Source: Saccharina japonica (lineage: Eukaryota; Sar; Phaeophyceae; Laminariales; Laminariaceae). Taken from it: a stretch of DNA of 64,000 nucleotides. The stretch is from the NCBI GenBank assembly GCA_008828725.1, contig MEHQ01002267.1, forward strand, positions 81,320 to 145,319. Reading direction: 5' to 3'. Positions 33,238-42,870 of this stretch are shown here, in pieces (within the stretch, counting starts at the first letter, position 1; every line of letters starts with the position of its first letter). The notes under the pieces are model-generated. The model saw only the letters and a program-made list of their open reading frames with translations, did not search any database and was not told the origin of the DNA. The position numbers and the translations under genes were made by a program.

Positions 33238-35054
33238 CTCGACGCGGAAAAACCCACCACACCGCCTGATGACCCAAGCAACCCGAGATCACGTGTCAAC
33301 GACCCGCTATAGCGTATTGATACGACCTCGGGCGCATGACAGGGCCTAGCACAGGCAGGCAGGGTCAGGGAGCTGGAGCGCTGCTCTTGGAGACATAAAC
33401 CACGTAGTTAAGTATATATATATTATCGTCGGACCTCGCAGGCCACCATCCAGGCGCCATTGCATACTTATCTTGCGTCGACCGCAACTGAACGGTTTGC
33501 TGTAGGCTAGCTTTTAATGTACTGTAAAGTTGCAACTCATTGTGGCCACACTAATCCTCCATACAACTGTAACTTTTGGCGGACTAGCCCAACCCCAACT
33601 AAACAAAAACACAATCAACTCCCCTCTTACAATCACTGCAAAGGGGAGTCTTCTACCGAACAGAGAGCCGTTCTTCCACCAGCACTTTCACGAGTTTTGT
33701 TTTAGCCGTGCTTTCACGAGTTTTTTTGTTATTTTTTCTTCAGCTTTCGGCCACCAATATACATGCCTTCGTCGTCAGTACAATTGAGTAGCCGACAAAA
33801 AAAGAGCCAGTACTCCGTCAACGGGCAACTAAAACACACAGGAGAGAGCCCGAATCTCGCCAGCACAAGCAAGCAACGCATGGTTTGCCATACTATATGC
33901 CACACGCAGTCCAAAACCCCACAACACGTCCGCCACAACTTTCAGTTTGCGATGTTGTTCATCCTTGCGTACGAGTAGCAAGACTTCAGCCAATCAGTAC
34001 AAGACTTCAGCCAGTAAAACCCCCATTCCTACACCTTGCGCCTACACGCTCTACAGCAGCACAACAGTACAACATTTGGTAGTATGGCCGTGAGGCGAGC
34101 GTACGTATAATACGCCAGCTGAAGTCGTCTGCTATAATAGCTATGGATATAGGTATGCTTCATTCTCAACACTCACGAAAGGCTATTAGCCGTCAAAGAT
34201 AGCATCGCAAAATCAATTCAACAACATAACACAAAAACAAAAACGGAACACGAGAGAACGCGCACCAGATTCAGCGCGCTGAGTACCAGCGGTGGTTGTG
34301 GGTATGTGTGTACTCCTGTGATGTTGCTACTGCTGCTGTTTCGTATGTTGTTGTTGGGACTGCGGCTGCTCCTTCATGTACTTCGATCGATGTAGGAAAA
34401 GCGGGGGCTAAAAATATTGTTTTGTCAAATTATTTTACAGCAGTTGGCAGTACACATAAATATGTTTTCAGGCGGGGCAATTTGCTTTTTCCTCGATCAA
34501 CTACACAGCAACAGTATCAACACGCTGATACACATGAGCTCATACGTACGACGACAGACCTTTGAACGACGACAGGACTTTGAACTCGACTCGACATAAA
34601 ACCAAGCCACGGTCAACCCGCTTAGTGTTGGGTAAGGCCAGTACATGCAGACGACGGCCTCAAAGTTATCATTTGGACCCGTGGTCTAGGGGGCTAGAGG
34701 TTGCCCGCGCCGTAACTATGTTTCGACATCGGAATGAGATCGGGAGAGATCGAGATTTTAATAGGAGATAGAGCAGGATGAGATTGACATTTTTCCTGCC
34801 TCGTTGAGCCTACCAACAAGCAAACTCCGCATGCCTGCATGGTATCGACACCAGTCACAAGCCACAAAGCTCTGCATCCGTCCCAGTTTTCAGTTGCTCT
34901 TATTTTTTGTAGGCTACTACTGTAGTACAGCAGTACAGGTATACCAGGAGCCGTGGTACATTTTTGTTGTCTACAAAAAAATGGAATAAAGCCCAAAGCA
35001 AACGCCTATTTTTGTGGCTGGCATATTCTCGTATAAAACAGCAGTACGTATATA
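33238..35054. other. intergenic; possible promoter at 33412-33422
   Basis: A TATATATATATTA stretch about 180 bases upstream of the 474-codon ORF could be a TATA element, on position alone. The rest has short frames and no recognised gene. The segment at 34680-34780 has a vague tRNA-like look but no usable stems. Confidence 0.3.
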
Positions 35055-35301
35055 CTAGTGTAGGAGGTACTGTACGTACATATTTTACCAGCAAGTGGCA
35101 GCATGATACCAAAAAGGCGAGAGTTCGTACGTACATGTTGTTACTCTAGTTTCCTTCTTCGCCTAAACGTTTTGTCCGCACTCTTCGGTTTTAGTTGAAG
35201 ATGCACCAGTGTAGTTGCTGCTGTAGGTTTTGCTGCTGTTGTTGGTAACCGGTATTTCTTGCGTCGCCCTTACTATGATCACTCCGTAGGAAAGCCTTGT
35301 A
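35055..35301 (+). mobile_element. Element-9, copy 1
   Basis: Matches 49652-49930 in reverse: 'ggaggtactgt', 'gtccgcactc(t/c)tcggtttta', 'gcgtcgcccttacta'. It ends ACTCCGTAGGAAAGCCTTGTA (35281-35301), the counterpart of TACAAGGCTTTCCTACGGAG at 49652. The body between is diverged and CAG/CTG-rich. Confidence 0.6.
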
Positions 35302-35318
35302 TATAATATATTTATAGC

Positions 35319-35826
35319 GGGGGGGGGGGTGTACTCATGTTGTGCACGGCCGTAGTCATATGACCATAGACCCTCGCATCCCTACAATGCCGGGACGGAG
35401 CGCGTTGGGTTTTCACCAACCAGGCAGACATTGCTTGCACCAAGCGCGAAACGCCGTGAGGTATTGGGCGAGTCGCATGGAGGGTGAGCTGCATCCTGCT
35501 AAGAACCGCCTCTGAGGCGGACTTGCATATGGACGACAGCTTCAATGAGTTAATTTAATTTCTGGTGTGGCCACTTCCGGAGACAGCAATGGGTTTTACT
35601 ATGTAACTGCCTCGCGGACGCCTTACCATATTAACACTACGTGAAACGACCATTCCCCTTGTGCGGAACAAAGGTTCTCCACCCCGCACAAATGATCTAC
35701 TCGACCGCCAGCTTTGGTGACCGCCAAAAAAAATAACAAAAAAAAACGGCACCCTGGTTGTCTAGCTCACGCAGCGAGTGGCGTGTTTTACAGCGTCGTT
35801 GCCAACCGACGCCAACCCAACCTATG
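35319..35826. repeat. poly-G-led repeat 'R', copy 2
   Basis: Starts with 11 G (35319-35329), then matches copy 1 from 'gaccatagaccctcgcatcc' through 'cgacgccaacccaacctat' without the internal 81-bp duplication. The outer stem TTGTGCGG/CCGCACAA is kept (35659-35691), but the inner stem is degraded. Confidence 0.8.
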
Positions 35827-35915
35827 AGGGGGGGGGCTTACTCATTTGTTGCTTGCCTTAGTCATTTGACCATTGACCACGCATCCCTTTCGAGACGGAG
35901 CACCCGTTCCTACTC
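35827..35915. repeat. repeat 'R' 5' fragment at the LINE flank
   Basis: 9 G (35828-35836), then 'catttgaccattgaccacgc' and 'gagacggagcac', a diverged piece of the R start. It sits between R copy 2 and the LINE 3' end. Confidence 0.5.
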
Positions 35916-36000
35916 CTAATAGAGACACCTCCAACACTTGGGCGCTCATTACGTTGTTTCAATATTTAAAACAAACAAACTTTTTGTGAATCTTATACCC

Positions 36001-36547
36001 TTACTGTTTCGCCGCCTGTGGCCACCATTTATCTCCTACGATAGCGACCGTTTTCTCGCTACTATTCAGTGTACCAAACTGCTCCATGTCACACTCCTCT
36101 ATTTTTCTCGTCTCCTCCTCTAACACATCCCCTTTCCTCCTTGTATATTTCACATTCTCCCACTATGTGAATTCTACTCTCTATGGCTTTGCCACATGGG
36201 CACATCTGTGCATCTACTTCCTCCTCCTCCCGGCTACTGGTATACCAGGTACCTCCGTCTTTCTGGCAGGTCCAGGTCCCCTACACGAAATCGCAGTTTC
36301 AGCTTTTTCGCGAAGTCCATTGGGCCGTGCAGACACGTTTAATTCCTATTCCTTCTCTTAACCCCCCGTATATCTCTAAGTGTTCTTCCCCTTCTACCTT
36401 CTTTCCTAGCGCTAGCCTTTCCCTTCTTTCTATCCTTTCTTTTACTTCTGTCTTGTATCCGCTAAATTTATCTATGGCCAGCATCTCTTTTTGGCTTCCT
36501 ATATCCTTCCATACTTTCCCGACTACGCTATCCCACCTTATTCCAGC
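36001..36547 (-). pseudogene. LINE C-terminal region with CxC-H-C finger
   Basis: After the RT frame breaks, coding continues in other frames: KTEVKERIERRERLALGKK (about 36450), then MCPCGKAIESRIHIVGEC (36155-36207), a C-x-C-x8-H-x4-C motif typical of LINE C-termini. A last piece ends in VGDKWWPQAAKQ followed by TAA at 36001. At least three frame changes are needed to read it through. Confidence 0.7.
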
Positions 36548-38268
36548 TCACCCTTTGGTTACTTTCTCCCATACAGCTTTATCAGCTATGGCTGGCAACC
36601 TCTTACTTGGCATGCTCTTTACTTTATATTGCCATTTCAACTCACGCACGTCTCTATTTGTCTTGAGTGGGTACGTTCCCAGCTCTGCTCTCAATACTGT
36701 ATTACTCGTCGTACTTGAGCATCCTAGTACTTTTTTAGCTGCTGTTATCTGTACTGTTTCCAGCTGTTTTACGAGCTTGGCATTCCCTTCCCATACTTCT
36801 CCTGCATATTCTATATTTGGTACGATCACATTCATCAGTATACATCTCTTAATTCTAGTATCAAGGTGCGAGTCTGTTAGGACTGCTTCCATCTTGCCTA
36901 CGTGTGCCTTACCCTTGCCTATTACTTTAGTTATGTGTGCATCCCAAGAGCAATATTTTGAGATCTCTACGCCAAGGTACGTATACTGGTCTACGATCGG
37001 TAATTCATCTTCTCCCCACTTCCACTTACAAGTTACCGGACTCTCCTTATCTTCGTTACATACAACTACTGCGCATTTTTTTACGTTCGCCGTCACTCTC
37101 CACTTCCTGGTGTACTCTAGTGCCTTCTCTATTTGTTTCTGCAGTCCTTCGGGTGTTTCTGATATGCAGACGAAATCATCCGCAAACATCAATCCCGACA
37201 CCGTATCTCCCCCCACCGTGACCCCCTGCGATGCTGCTTCTGCTGCTACTATTATGTCATTAATATATACCTTGAATAGGTTAGGTGATAGCGTACATCC
37301 CTGTGCAACTCCTTGTAGGATATCAACGTACGTCGATATTTCCCCGTCCAACATCACAGTACTTCTCGCATATTCCTTCATCTTCTTTATCATTCTCCAC
37401 GTCTTTCCTCTTATCCCTATTTCCCACAACTTTTTCTGCAGCCCATTTCTCCATACTGTATCGTAGGCCTTCTGTACATCTAAAAATAAACAGTATGTTG
37501 TTAGCCCCGCGTCTTTCCTACCTTGGATTATCTTACCTAATGTGTACACATGGTCGACGCAGCTGCGGTTTGGCCTAAATCCTGCTTGACCTTCGATAAT
37601 TTGTTCTTCCTTCTCCATCATTGTTCCCATTCTATCGTTCAAATCTTACAGAACGTTTTACCTACAGTGCTTAGTAGTGTTATCCCCCTATAGCTACCCG
37701 GGTCAACCTTGTCTCCTTTCTTAAACAAGTTTACTACTACTCCTTCTCTCCATCTCTTAGGTGCGTACTCGTTGTTCCATATCCAGTTATACAACTTCAC
37801 CATCGTTGTAAGCATTCCTTCTCCCCCGTACTCGATAAATTTGTTAACTATTTGGTCTGCCCCTGCTGTTTTTCTATTCTTAAGTTTAGCTACACACTTA
37901 TTTACTTCTTCTCTTGTGAACTCTCCCTGTAACCCTTCTGAGCCACTGTCTTCCCTTTCTGATGCATCTACGTTCGCCTCTGCCCACGCGTTGATATCCT
38001 TCTCAAATTCTTCGTCGAACGTTTCGTTGGTTGTGGGCGTTCCTAGCTTGCGGTAATGCTCTACAAGTACTTCCCTATTCCCCTTCAAACTACTAACCAT
38101 TTTACCGTTCTGTGCTCTTGATGTAGCTACCCTCGTATCTGCCTCTCCTGCTTGTTTTCCTAGTATCCCTTTTATCCCTACCCACATCTGCTTCATCCCG
38201 CCATCAAAGTCTTCATTCGTTTTAGCAACTACGTCTTTCCATACCCCTTGCTTCTTCTTCTCAACCAC
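36548..38268 (-). pseudogene. LINE reverse transcriptase domain
   Basis: Two overlapping frames, 38268-37639 and 37642-36548, carry the domain and are joined by a one-base frameshift at a T-run. The first ends with motif 0/1: WREGVVVNLFKKGDK and YRGITLLSTVGKTF. The second has GFRPNRSC (residues 21-28), FLDVQKAYD (53-61, first catalytic Asp), GVAQGCTLSP (111-120) and FADD (153-156, catalytic Asp pair), then a thumb region with KKVLGCSS. It would copy LINE RNA into DNA at a nicked target. The catalytic residues are intact, so decay may be recent. Confidence 0.92.
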
Positions 38269-38645
38269 CTTTTTTAGTTTTTGTCTAGCACTACCATACT
38301 CCTCCCATCCTGACGTAGTTTTTCTCGACGTGTATCGTGCGTGTGCCTTTCTCCTTACTCTTATAGCCTCTTTTACTTATTAATCCCACCATTTTACTGC
38401 TCTATTGCATATTTCAACTTCTTCCCTATCACTTCACTTGCTGTGGTCTTCACCAATTTCTCCCATCCTTCTATTATCCTCGCTCCTGCACTATCTCTCT
38501 CTATATTGTTCTTTGTCGTACCTATACTTTCCAGAAGATATAGGAAAAAAGCTCTGAATTTTTAGTCATCTCTTCTTGGAGTTCTTCCCGTTTTTCCTTT
38601 ACTTTTAGTTTATCTATTCGCCATCTATTCAATTTCCTACCGCGC

Positions 38646-39450
38646 CTATTTTTGAACTCTCGTCTGCTGGCTGCCTGTCCATATTAGGCAGTGATCCGCA
38701 GTTCCTACGTCCGCCGCGCATACATGTACTTCCGTTTCCTTACTACTTCCATTTTCTACCATTATAAAGTCAAGAACGGAGCTTTCTCCCTTTTGTATGC
38801 ACTGTCTAGTCCATTCTGGCTCTGGCTTTTTTACTCTGCCGTTCAGAGTCTTCATCTCATTGTTTTTAAGGAACTTCAGCATCTTTTCCCCGTTCTTATT
38901 ATTTGTTACTTCCCCATACTATCCAATGTTCTCGTTCGGGTTGCTTGCCTTCCCAATTCTCGAGTTAAAGTCTCCGACTAGTACTACTTCTCCTTGTCTT
39001 TTATATTGTTGTACATCTACTGCTATTTCTCCGAACTTCTTCTGTATATCTTTTACCGTCTTCGACTCTGGGGGCATATAGATGTTTCCTAAAAAATAAC
39101 ATTTTGCTCCCTTCTCCCCTGGTATCTTTATCCAGATGCTTTCGTCGAATATCGTGTCTTTGATCACTTCTATTATGTCACACAGATAATCTTTGACTAG
39201 GAACCCTACTCCCCCCGCCCCCCTATTCTTCTTGTTTTGTCCCTTTCTCTTTTTCCCTATGCATGCGTACTCTCCAATTGTGCATTTTATTCCCCCCCCC
39301 TCTTTTTCCCACGACTCTTGAATTCCCACTGTGTCTAGGTCGCGTTCACTTACTTGTTCGGCTCTTTCTATCCTCTTGCGCTCTTCCGTGGCGAATCCAC
39401 ATACGGTCCATGATCCTATTCTCAGCTTCTTCGTTTCACTGTTCGCTCGA
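38646..39450 (-). pseudogene. LINE APE-type endonuclease domain
   Basis: Starts with LRIGSWTVCGF (the usual N-terminal W-N/T-V-x-G strand), then VGIQESW with the catalytic-type Glu, GVGFLV, and IYMPPESK. GDFNSRIGKASNPNENIG gives the conserved GDFN. After a TAG at about 38919 the same frame resumes: LDFIMV, and VGTADHCLIW with the terminal Asp-His pair. In intact LINEs this domain nicks target DNA to prime reverse transcription. The stop in the middle means this copy cannot make it. Confidence 0.85.
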
Positions 39451-39491
39451 CTCTTGTCTTTCGTTTTTTCTCCTTCGTTGCTACTTCTGTG

Positions 39492-39971
39492 TTATCTTCT
39501 TTGAGCTTTCTTACTGTTTCCGTTTCCGGTTTCGTCTTCTTGCTCAACGCCACTGTGTTTCTCTCCCACTCCCTTTGGGCCACTTGCTGTTTTCTGCCTC
39601 CCCTTACCTCCGTTCACCCTAGGACTACGTCTTAGATCCGCTATTCCATTAGCTATACATACTCTCCACCCTAGTCTTCTAATCCATGCCGACACTCGTT
39701 CTGTCTCTAACCTCTGCCACTCCATGCTCGCTTTCGGTTTAAGCGTGACTCGAAAATGCTCTCCCTCCCTTTCTACTTGTCCTAATGCGAAACAGTATAG
39801 TCCTACTTCGTTGCACTTCCTCTTGAACTCTATTCTCGCCATGTCGCTAGGAACTCCGAATACCAGCACTACTAGTACTTTACCCTTCCAGTCTTTCTTA
39901 CTCCACCCACCCTGCCTCACCGTCTTTCTCCGAATCTCTTCCGAGACTATCTCCAGCTTGTTATTGTTCAT
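39492..39971 (-). pseudogene. LINE N-terminal (ORF1-like) segment
   Basis: 159 codons from a clean ATG, in the same frame as the endonuclease and separated from it only by a TAA at the low end. Residues 28-100 (VLVVLVFGVPSDM, then alternating strands and charged helices, then RRLGWRV) have the rhythm of an RRM-like fold, which some LINE ORF1 proteins carry; this is inference. The tail, residues 115-159, is basic and hydrophilic. Whether the parent made a separate ORF1 protein or one fused polyprotein is unclear. Confidence 0.6.
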
Positions 39972-40565
39972 ATTTGTAGTGCGAAATGTTCAAGTTACTG
40001 GGACTTCCCAATCCTATTAATAGTACTCGTTGAGGGTCTGGTGTCTTTCAGTTATTTTGCCGGGGCACCACACTAAATAGTCTCCAACACGGGCTCGTAG
40101 CCTGGAGCCAAGTTCAACGCCCTTAACACAAGTACCCCACGTTTGTGTCAGGCGATCTGCATGGTAACCATCCTGGCGTCCCACGACGGTATCTTCTATC
40201 TTCTTGCCCCGCTGCTGTACTGGTTACTTTCCTCCAGAGAGGTCATTTGTTTTTTCGCCACGGGGGGGGCTTTATCAAAATCAGTGTCAGCATTGACACT
40301 ACGTGCGGACGAAGATGCCGAAAACCTCAAATCGTGTATAATCCGAATTTTAGACGGAGATACGACCACGGCCGGTGGAGACAGCTTCAGGTCTGGGATG
40401 ATATACGGGTCGCGGCGCGGAAAAATAAACGCCCTCCCGAACCGTATGTAGTAAACAAATCTTAGCGAGGATACTGACAGCGTGTGGGGCTACACTGCGA
40501 TGATTTGAGTATGCCAAGGCCGCGCCGATGTCCGTACCCCCCTCGGCGTGAACGGGGGCACCGCG
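39972..40565. other. LINE 5' flank, unassigned
   Basis: Presumed 5' UTR of the LINE (39972 to roughly 40015) followed by sequence with no recognised gene; a 9-G run at 40262-40270. Confidence 0.3.
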
Positions 40566-40871
40566 TTAAGCGATGGCCGCCAACTGCTCCACCCCAGGGA
40601 ACCCTTTTTGTCGACCGAACCAAAAACGAATCCTAGCTGCTTTCACACGCGGAACGTCCAGGGCTGTTTCAATGGCCTGCATGCACCCAAACCGGTTATA
40701 CATTCGCCCGAAAAAATGTGTATACCACTCAGCCACTTGGCCCATGATCTCCAACCTGACCGCACTACTCTGCGATGCTACACGCGGCATATCTTGCAAC
40801 AACGGCACACACCGATTGAAAATAACCGTCACGTCTGACGTACCCGTTCCACCTAAGCCCCCAACGAACAC
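40566..40871 (-). CDS. unknown ORF downstream of the gag-like pseudogene
   Basis: 101 open codons without an initiating ATG at the left edge (first codon GTG; first Met at residue 28). The translation is protein-like: FVGGLGGTGTSDVTVIFNRC, then EIMGQVAEWYTHFFGRMYNR, then IRFWFGRQKGF. It lies 94 bases after the stop of the CCCH-finger pseudogene, on the same strand, and may be the next part of the same element. I do not recognise the family. Confidence 0.4.
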   Translation of the reverse strand: MFVGGLGGTGTSDVTVIFNRCVPLLQDMPRVASQSSAVRLEIMGQVAEWYTHFFGRMYNRFGCMQAIETALDVPRVKAARIRFWFGRQKGFPGVEQLAAIA

Positions 40872-40964
40872 CGATCCTGGACGTACGCTCTGTGCATCTC
40901 ACGCTGCCACTTCCGTACGCCCAATGGTGGGCCTCGACCCTGCTAAGGGGCGAGGCCCGTCCCC

Positions 40965-42787
40965 TTATTCACCAGCTTTGGCCGCCGAGGAGCGGGTGGA
41001 GACCCCCGCGCTCGGCCCCCGGCTGCTGCCGCCGCCGCTGCCACTGCTGCCGCTGCCGCCGCTGCTGCTTCCGCCACGGTAGCCGCCGCCACCGCTACCG
41101 GCTGCCCCGGCCCTGCCCTTGCCCTTGGCCTTCTTGGCCGGGGCTTCCGCCGCGCGAGGCTGATTAACGTGCGTGTACGCGCACGAGTTGCCGAAACGGC
41201 AATTCCCACTCTTCGTCCACTGCCGGCACACACCGTCCTGGGCATCGGTCGCTGTGGTGGGGGCGAGACGGTGTTGCTGGACATCGGCGTTGATGAGGCC
41301 GCCAAACGAAACGTACGCGGTTAGGCGAGTCCACCGCGGCACCGGGATGGGCGGGAAATCATTCACCGGCGGCGGGTAGGCCCAGCGGTGTCCGCAGAAG
41401 TCGGAGACGGCCCGTAGCTCCGGCGTGAACCTCTCCAAGTCCTTCTTGACCAGGCTCGCTAGCCTGGCCCGGTTCTCCCTGCTGTCGGCGGTCGCGAAGT
41501 GCTCCATTACGTGATCGTGTAGGAGCTTGGCCCCTGCGCTGAAAGCTTGCCGAAGCGCCTCAACGCGCTTGGAGTTCCCCGGAGTCCTGCGGAACCCCGC
41601 GAGTCGCGATCGTCACGATCGCGTTCCCGAGGATACTCAGGTGCTGCGCCAACGAAAGCTTGATGCCCGCCCCCCCGCGCGGTGCGAAGGCCAGGAAATT
41701 GATGCCGTCCAGCGCCTCGAGCATATTGTGGACGCCAGCCGAGATGTCTACTGTGTCCCCCACGTACCCCTGTACCACCGCCTTTTGCATCGACGGCGGG
41801 CGGCCCCCGCAGATGACCTGCCACAGACGGGTCGTGGGATGCCCCCACGATGCCACCGCATGATTGGTCACTATCTTTGACACTTGTTTCCCGAGCGCCG
41901 TGAACGGGTTGCCGGCGGTGTCAATACCGTGAACAGCCTGGCCGTCCACCGGCGTGCCCGCACGTTGTGGGCTGCGTGGCCGAGAGCGGCCGATAGGGGG
42001 TTGGTGGCTCCGACCCCGCTCAGGCCACCACCGTAGCCGATCTCCCCCCCCCTCCCCCTCGGACCCACGGTGAGCCCACCCGGCTGTCCGTAGGGGGCGA
42101 TGTAGGGGGCGCCGGTCGCTGAGGCACCGCCGTAGCTAGCTGAGTCCCCCGGCACCCACGGCGAGTCCGCCCACCGGTCCGTAGGGGGCGCCGGTGGCTC
42201 CGGCGCCGTCCAGAATACCACCGTATGCAACCCCCGCCGGGCCCCCGGCGATCCCGCCCGCCGCCCGGGGGGGGGCACCAGCAGCTGCGGCACTTTTCAG
42301 AGCACCGCCGTATCCAACCCCCCCCGCCGGGTCGACGGTGAGCCTGCCCACTTGTCCGGGCAGACCAGCGTAGACGTGCGTGCCTCGGAGGTCGGTGGGA
42401 GGGCGCCGACGGTGGGCCCCTCGAACGACTGCACGAGCGTGCCTACTCCGGCGTGACCGCCGGCGAGGCTAGGAACCCCGGCGTCGAGGCCCCCGGGTGG
42501 CTGACCAAGCGGACCAGGGACCCCGGCGACGATCCTTCCGGGTGGCTGACCAAGCAGAGCAGTGCTGAGGAGGTCGTGACCCGGCAAGGAGGCTCCGGTC
42601 GCGGAGACGCCGGGATGCCCACCGACCCTGCCGCCGCCGTCCGCGCCCCCCCCGGAGTGGGTCCGCATATGGTGTCGACGATGTCGTTGACAGTCTTTCG
42701 GAAGGCCGCTTTGAGTTGAGCGACCTCGTTCCCCATGTCCTGCTTGAGACTGGCGACATCGATATCCGCCCCGTCGCTGTCGGCCAT
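40965..42787 (-). pseudogene. Gly-rich CCCH zinc-finger protein, gag-like, frameshifted
   Basis: Begins with ATG at 42787 in a good context and a helical N-terminus (VASLKQDMGNEVAQLKAAF). It then moves through Gly/Pro repeats spread over several frames (LGQPPG.., YGGxL.., GATGAPYG..), a non-repetitive middle domain (41949-41560: ALGKQVSKIVTNHAVASWGH, and LSLAQHLSILGNAI), and after a shift a final 180-codon frame. The last part carries CRQWTKSGNCRFGNSCAYTH (41169-41228), an exact C-x8-C-x5-C-x3-H finger, then a Lys-rich segment and a Gly/Ser tail to a stop at 40965. At least four frame changes in about 600 codons mark it as a pseudogene, unless the GC-rich read is faulty. CCCH fingers bind RNA. 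The order helical-repeat-domain-finger-basic tail suggests a nucleocapsid-like role; this is inference. It is on the same strand as the LINE at 36-40 kb. Confidence 0.55.
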
Positions 42788-42870
42788 GGTCGTTTACCTC
42801 GACCCTCCAACACCTTTTTCTTTAAATAGAGTGGGATGCGACGGGACGGCGCGGGTCGGTAGAGGATGTG

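Larger units (their letters stand above)
36001..39971 (-). mobile_element. degenerate LINE (non-LTR retrotransposon)
   Basis: One coding unit of about 1320 codons on the minus strand, now broken. In 5'-3' order it has an N-terminal domain from ATG at 39971, an APE-type endonuclease (about 39450-38650), a linker, a reverse transcriptase (about 38100-36700), a thumb/C-terminal region and a CxC-H-C finger near 36155-36205, and a stop at 36001-36003. Visible lesions are in-frame stops near 39492 and 38919 and frame changes near 38650, 38380, 37640 (one base short in a T-run), 36548, 36300 and 36140. No RNase H domain and no poly(A) tail are seen. The architecture places it among endonuclease-bearing LINEs (I/Jockey/L1-like); the clade cannot be fixed by eye. 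Confidence 0.9.

Noticed and set aside
31848..33463. 14-bp direct repeat 'ccaggcgccattgc' on both sides of the 474-codon ORF, as a possible target-site duplication
   Set aside because: Several chance 14-mer pairs are expected in 64 kb, and one copy lies inside the ORF, so it cannot bound an insertion of that gene.
34680..34780. tRNA-like look around 'gtggtctagggggctagagg'
   Set aside because: The B box is not a match (GATCGAGAT) and no acceptor, D or T stems can be paired.
36183..37466. 427-codon + strand ORF over the LINE
   Set aside because: Antisense shadow; the minus strand carries unmistakable reverse transcriptase motifs here.
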